From contig NZ_CP180351.1 of NCBI RefSeq assembly GCF_048006345.1, forward strand, positions 4,216,001 through 4,280,000: a DNA stretch of 64,000 nucleotides, in the 5' to 3' direction. The translations under genes were made by a program, and so were the position numbers. Below the pieces are notes generated by a model. That model searched no databases. It was not told where the DNA came from and saw only the letters and a program-made list of their open reading frames with translations. This DNA is from Marivita sp030148515 (GTDB lineage: Bacteria; Pseudomonadota; Alphaproteobacteria; Rhodobacterales; Rhodobacteraceae). This document shows, one piece after another, positions 61,927 to 64,000 of the stretch (its first letter is position 1; the number at the start of each line of letters is the position of its first letter).

Positions 61927-63263
61927 AGCGATGCCCCAACGTCCAGCGCGTCGGCAAAGCCCTCGGCTTCGGCGAACTCATCGCGTGGGCGCTGCCGGAT
62001 GTCCGAGGTGGCAGAGGCAGGCGCGAGCGTGAGGGTCGAGAAATAGTGACGGATCACCGGCAAGGTGATGAACACGTTGGTGAGTGCCGACCACAGCAGG
62101 AAGATGGTGAAATAGATCATCACGCTCAGCCCGATGATGGCGTATCGCCCAAGACCCGCAACCGGTGCAATCACGTCCTCCAGTCCCATCTCGGTGAGAA
62201 TGTCGGCGGACTGGATCAGCAAGAGTAGAAACCCGAAGACCATAAACGGGATGAAGACAGCAGCGGAGGCCAGAAGCGTGCCCAGAACGTAGATCATCAA
62301 TACCCGGAATGCGCTTGGCGACAATGTGAAGCTGACCCCGTTGATCCTTTTGGTTTCGGTCAGACGGCGCAGGCTTTCGACACGGTAATAGACAAGACCG
62401 TACAATCCGATGAAGGTGGCGAACAGGCAAATCCCTGCGCCCAGCGGGATGTTTTCCGCATAGATCGCGCCGCCGCCGACCAACGCGATCCCGAGTGCGA
62501 GGAACATTGGTTTCATCGCGGGATAGAGCATCGTCCACTTGCCGCCCTGTTCCATGCGGGCCGTGCCGAAAAATGTGCGGTCGGTTTTGTACTTCTCAAG
62601 CCAGAATGTCATGCGGGGCAACAGCAGACCAATGCTGAGGAGTGTGACCGTCCAATGCAGGACCGCGCGCCACGCATAGCCCCATGCGCCTGGCTCGAGC
62701 CCGAACCGAAGGCCGCGCCAGCGGGTGCGGGCCAGGATGTATCGGCGGGCGCGGTATTGGGCAAAGAACCAGAGCGGGATCACACCGACGAGGCTGGTGG
62801 CGTAGGCTGCGAAATTGTCCTGAAACAGCGAGAAGCTCGCAAACATCAGGATCAGGTTTACGATGCCGATGTAGAAGGCCAGCACGACGACGGCAAAGAG
62901 AAACCCCAGAAGCTTTTCCACCGGGTCGCCCACGTATTCGAGCGGATGGCCTCCGGGCCGGATCGCGGACCAGTACCACCGGCGCAACCGCGTCCGCATC
63001 CAGAAGCGATAAAAACCAAGGGTCAGCACCGTCAGAAAACCTGTCTTGAGTGCCAGCCAGAACAGCGTAGTTCGGGTGCCAACGACCTCAGTGCGCAGAC
63101 TGTCCGTGTCAGGTGAAGGTGTTGTCTCTGGGGAAACCGCGCGGGGCCATACGTCCCGACCCGGCGCGTTTTCCTGCCCATTCGGCGAGGTCTGTTTCGG
63201 TTCTGGTGCGTCCGGCCGGGTCGCGCCAGGTGAGGCCTTCTCCCAGGGTGAAGGTGGTTGCAT
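61923..63263 (-). CDS. DUF898/YjgN-family integral membrane protein
   Basis: A polytopic membrane protein of the YjgN/DUF898 family, with at least eight hydrophobic segments. The conserved block begins ALKTGFLTVLTLGFYRFWMR at about 63060. The start is uncertain: the first in-frame ATG (63263) would give 446 residues with a Pro-rich N-terminus but overlap parC by 155 bases. A shorter start after 63109 would need a non-ATG codon such as the CTG near 63097. It is coupled to the M48 protease by a four-base overlap. Function unknown. Confidence 0.75.
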   Translation of the reverse strand: MQPPSPWEKASPGATRPDAPEPKQTSPNGQENAPGRDVWPRAVSPETTPSPDTDSLRTEVVGTRTTLFWLALKTGFLTVLTLGFYRFWMRTRLRRWYWSAIRPGGHPLEYVGDPVEKLLGFLFAVVVLAFYIGIVNLILMFASFSLFQDNFAAYATSLVGVIPLWFFAQYRARRYILARTRWRGLRFGLEPGAWGYAWRAVLHWTVTLLSIGLLLPRMTFWLEKYKTDRTFFGTARMEQGGKWTMLYPAMKPMFLALGIALVGGGAIYAENIPLGAGICLFATFIGLYGLVYYRVESLRRLTETKRINGVSFTLSPSAFRVLMIYVLGTLLASAAVFIPFMVFGFLLLLIQSADILTEMGLEDVIAPVAGLGRYAIIGLSVMIYFTIFLLWSALTNVFITLPVIRHYFSTLTLAPASATSDIRQRPRDEFAEAEGFADALDVGASL

Positions 63264-64000
63264 CCGACAGGCCCCCGTCCTTGTACTTTTGCAGCCGCAC
63301 GCCTTTCCCACGTCCCATTTCAGGGAGTTCGTCCAGAGCAAAAACCAGCACTTTGCGGTTTTCTCCGACAACGGCCACAGAGTCACCATTCACAGGTTTG
63401 CACACTTTGGCGCGTACATCACCATTGACGTTCAGAACTTGTTTCCCCGCGCGCGTCTGCGCAACCACTTCGGTTTCGGGAACGATGAACCCGTCGCCCG
63501 CGCTGGACGCCACCAGAAGTTTGCGCTCGGGATTGTGGATGAACAGCACAACGATCGCGGCTTCGTTCGGCAGGTCCACCATCAGGCGCAAGGGTTCACC
63601 CATGCCTCGCCCGCCGGGCAGGTTGGCCGCAGGGATTGTGTAAAAGCGACCATTCGAGCCGAAGACCAACAGTTTGTCGGTTGTTTCGGCGTGGAAGATA
63701 AAGCGCGGCCCGTCACCGTCTTTGAACTTCAACTCTCGGGTCAGGTCGATATGGCCCGTCATTGCCCGAATCCAGCCCATTCCCGAACAGACCACGGTGA
63801 TCGGTTCACGTTCGATCATCGCCTCGATCGGCACATCCTCGACCTCGCCCGCTTCGGCGAAGGTGGTGCGGCGTTCGCCACCGGGACAATTCTTCCCAAA
63901 AGTCTTTTTGGTTTCGCGCAACTGCTCGGCGATCGCGTCCCATTGCAGATCGCCACTTTCGAGCAGGTCTTCGAGACCGGCACGCTCTTCCATCAGTCGA
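63109..64000 (-). CDS. parC: DNA topoisomerase IV subunit A, C-terminal part
   Basis: The last 297 or so residues of the DNA-cleaving subunit of topoisomerase IV; the N-terminal part lies beyond position 64000. The C-terminal beta-pinwheel is recognisable from TVVCSGMGWIRAMTGH, GGRGMGEPLRLMVDL, MGRGKGVRLQKYKDGG and the ParC-specific end LAEWAGKRAGSGRMAPRGFP. The specific ending favours parC over gyrA. Confidence 0.92.
   Translation of the reverse strand, partial: RLMEERAGLEDLLESGDLQWDAIAEQLRETKKTFGKNCPGGERRTTFAEAGEVEDVPIEAMIEREPITVVCSGMGWIRAMTGHIDLTRELKFKDGDGPRFIFHAETTDKLLVFGSNGRFYTIPAANLPGGRGMGEPLRLMVDLPNEAAIVVLFIHNPERKLLVASSAGDGFIVPETEVVAQTRAGKQVLNVNGDVRAKVCKPVNGDSVAVVGENRKVLVFALDELPEMGRGKGVRLQKYKDGGLSDATTFTLGEGLTWRDPAGRTRTETDLAEWAGKRAGSGRMAPRGFPRDNTFT

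Overview
The window is a chromosomal segment of an alphaproteobacterium of the Rhodobacterales (Roseobacter/Rhodobacter type). Reasons: the ethylmalonyl-CoA pathway genes sit among the TCA-cycle genes; the short HPr kinase lies in a chvI-chvG-hprK-rapZ-EIIA-HPr block next to pckA; an H-NS/HvrA-type protein and a CtrA-type site (TTAA-N7-TTAA) are present; and the coding DNA is GC-rich with heavily overlapping genes. I saw no rRNA, tRNA, CRISPR array, insertion sequence or prophage. Functions and family names come from my reading of the translated sequence, not from searches.

Left part (1-18.3 kb): TCA cycle and ethylmalonyl-CoA pathway. On the minus strand are sucC, a small secreted protein, sucD and the start of sucA, with mdh further right. 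Between sucC and mdh sits an inverted gene for a GT61 glycosyltransferase fused to a methyltransferase. On the plus strand follow a TauE/SafE permease, mcl2, an NnrU-like protein, a DUF1737 protein, mch, a DUF4344 metallopeptidase and then sdhC-sdhD-sdhA with a small lipoprotein. An inverted glycosyltransferase/FkbM methyltransferase pair separates sdhA from sdhB. The sucC and sdhC upstream regions carry the same pair of TGTGATCACA palindromes at identical spacing, which suggests one regulator for both operons.

Middle part (18.3-43.4 kb): an ornithine-decarboxylase-type gene with a structured leader, a BNR-repeat protein, a DUF1989 protein, deoD with an H-NS-like gene, ecm (ethylmalonyl-CoA mutase), a glycerolipid acyltransferase, ccrA (crotonyl-CoA carboxylase/reductase), a luxR-luxI quorum-sensing pair behind a CtrA-type site, a RecD-like helicase, an MDR reductase, an acyl-CoA ligase with a MaoC protein, rpe, a GhrA-type reductase and the rod-shape cluster mreB-mreC-mreD-mrdA-mrdB.

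Right part (43.4-64 kb): a dimethylglycine-dehydrogenase-like flavoprotein, an EF-hand protein, mcd (methylsuccinyl-CoA dehydrogenase), pckA, the chvI-chvG-hprK-rapZ-EIIA-HPr regulatory block, a lysophospholipid acyltransferase, 3-hydroxybutyryl-CoA dehydrogenase, a DUF6473 protein, etfA-etfB, an M48 protease with a DUF898 membrane protein, and the 3' end of parC.

Together, ccrA, ecm, mcd, mch and mcl2, with 3-hydroxybutyryl-CoA dehydrogenase and electron-transfer flavoprotein, could assimilate acetyl-CoA without a glyoxylate shunt. They would feed succinyl-CoA and malate into sucCD, sdh, mdh and pckA in the same 64 kb.
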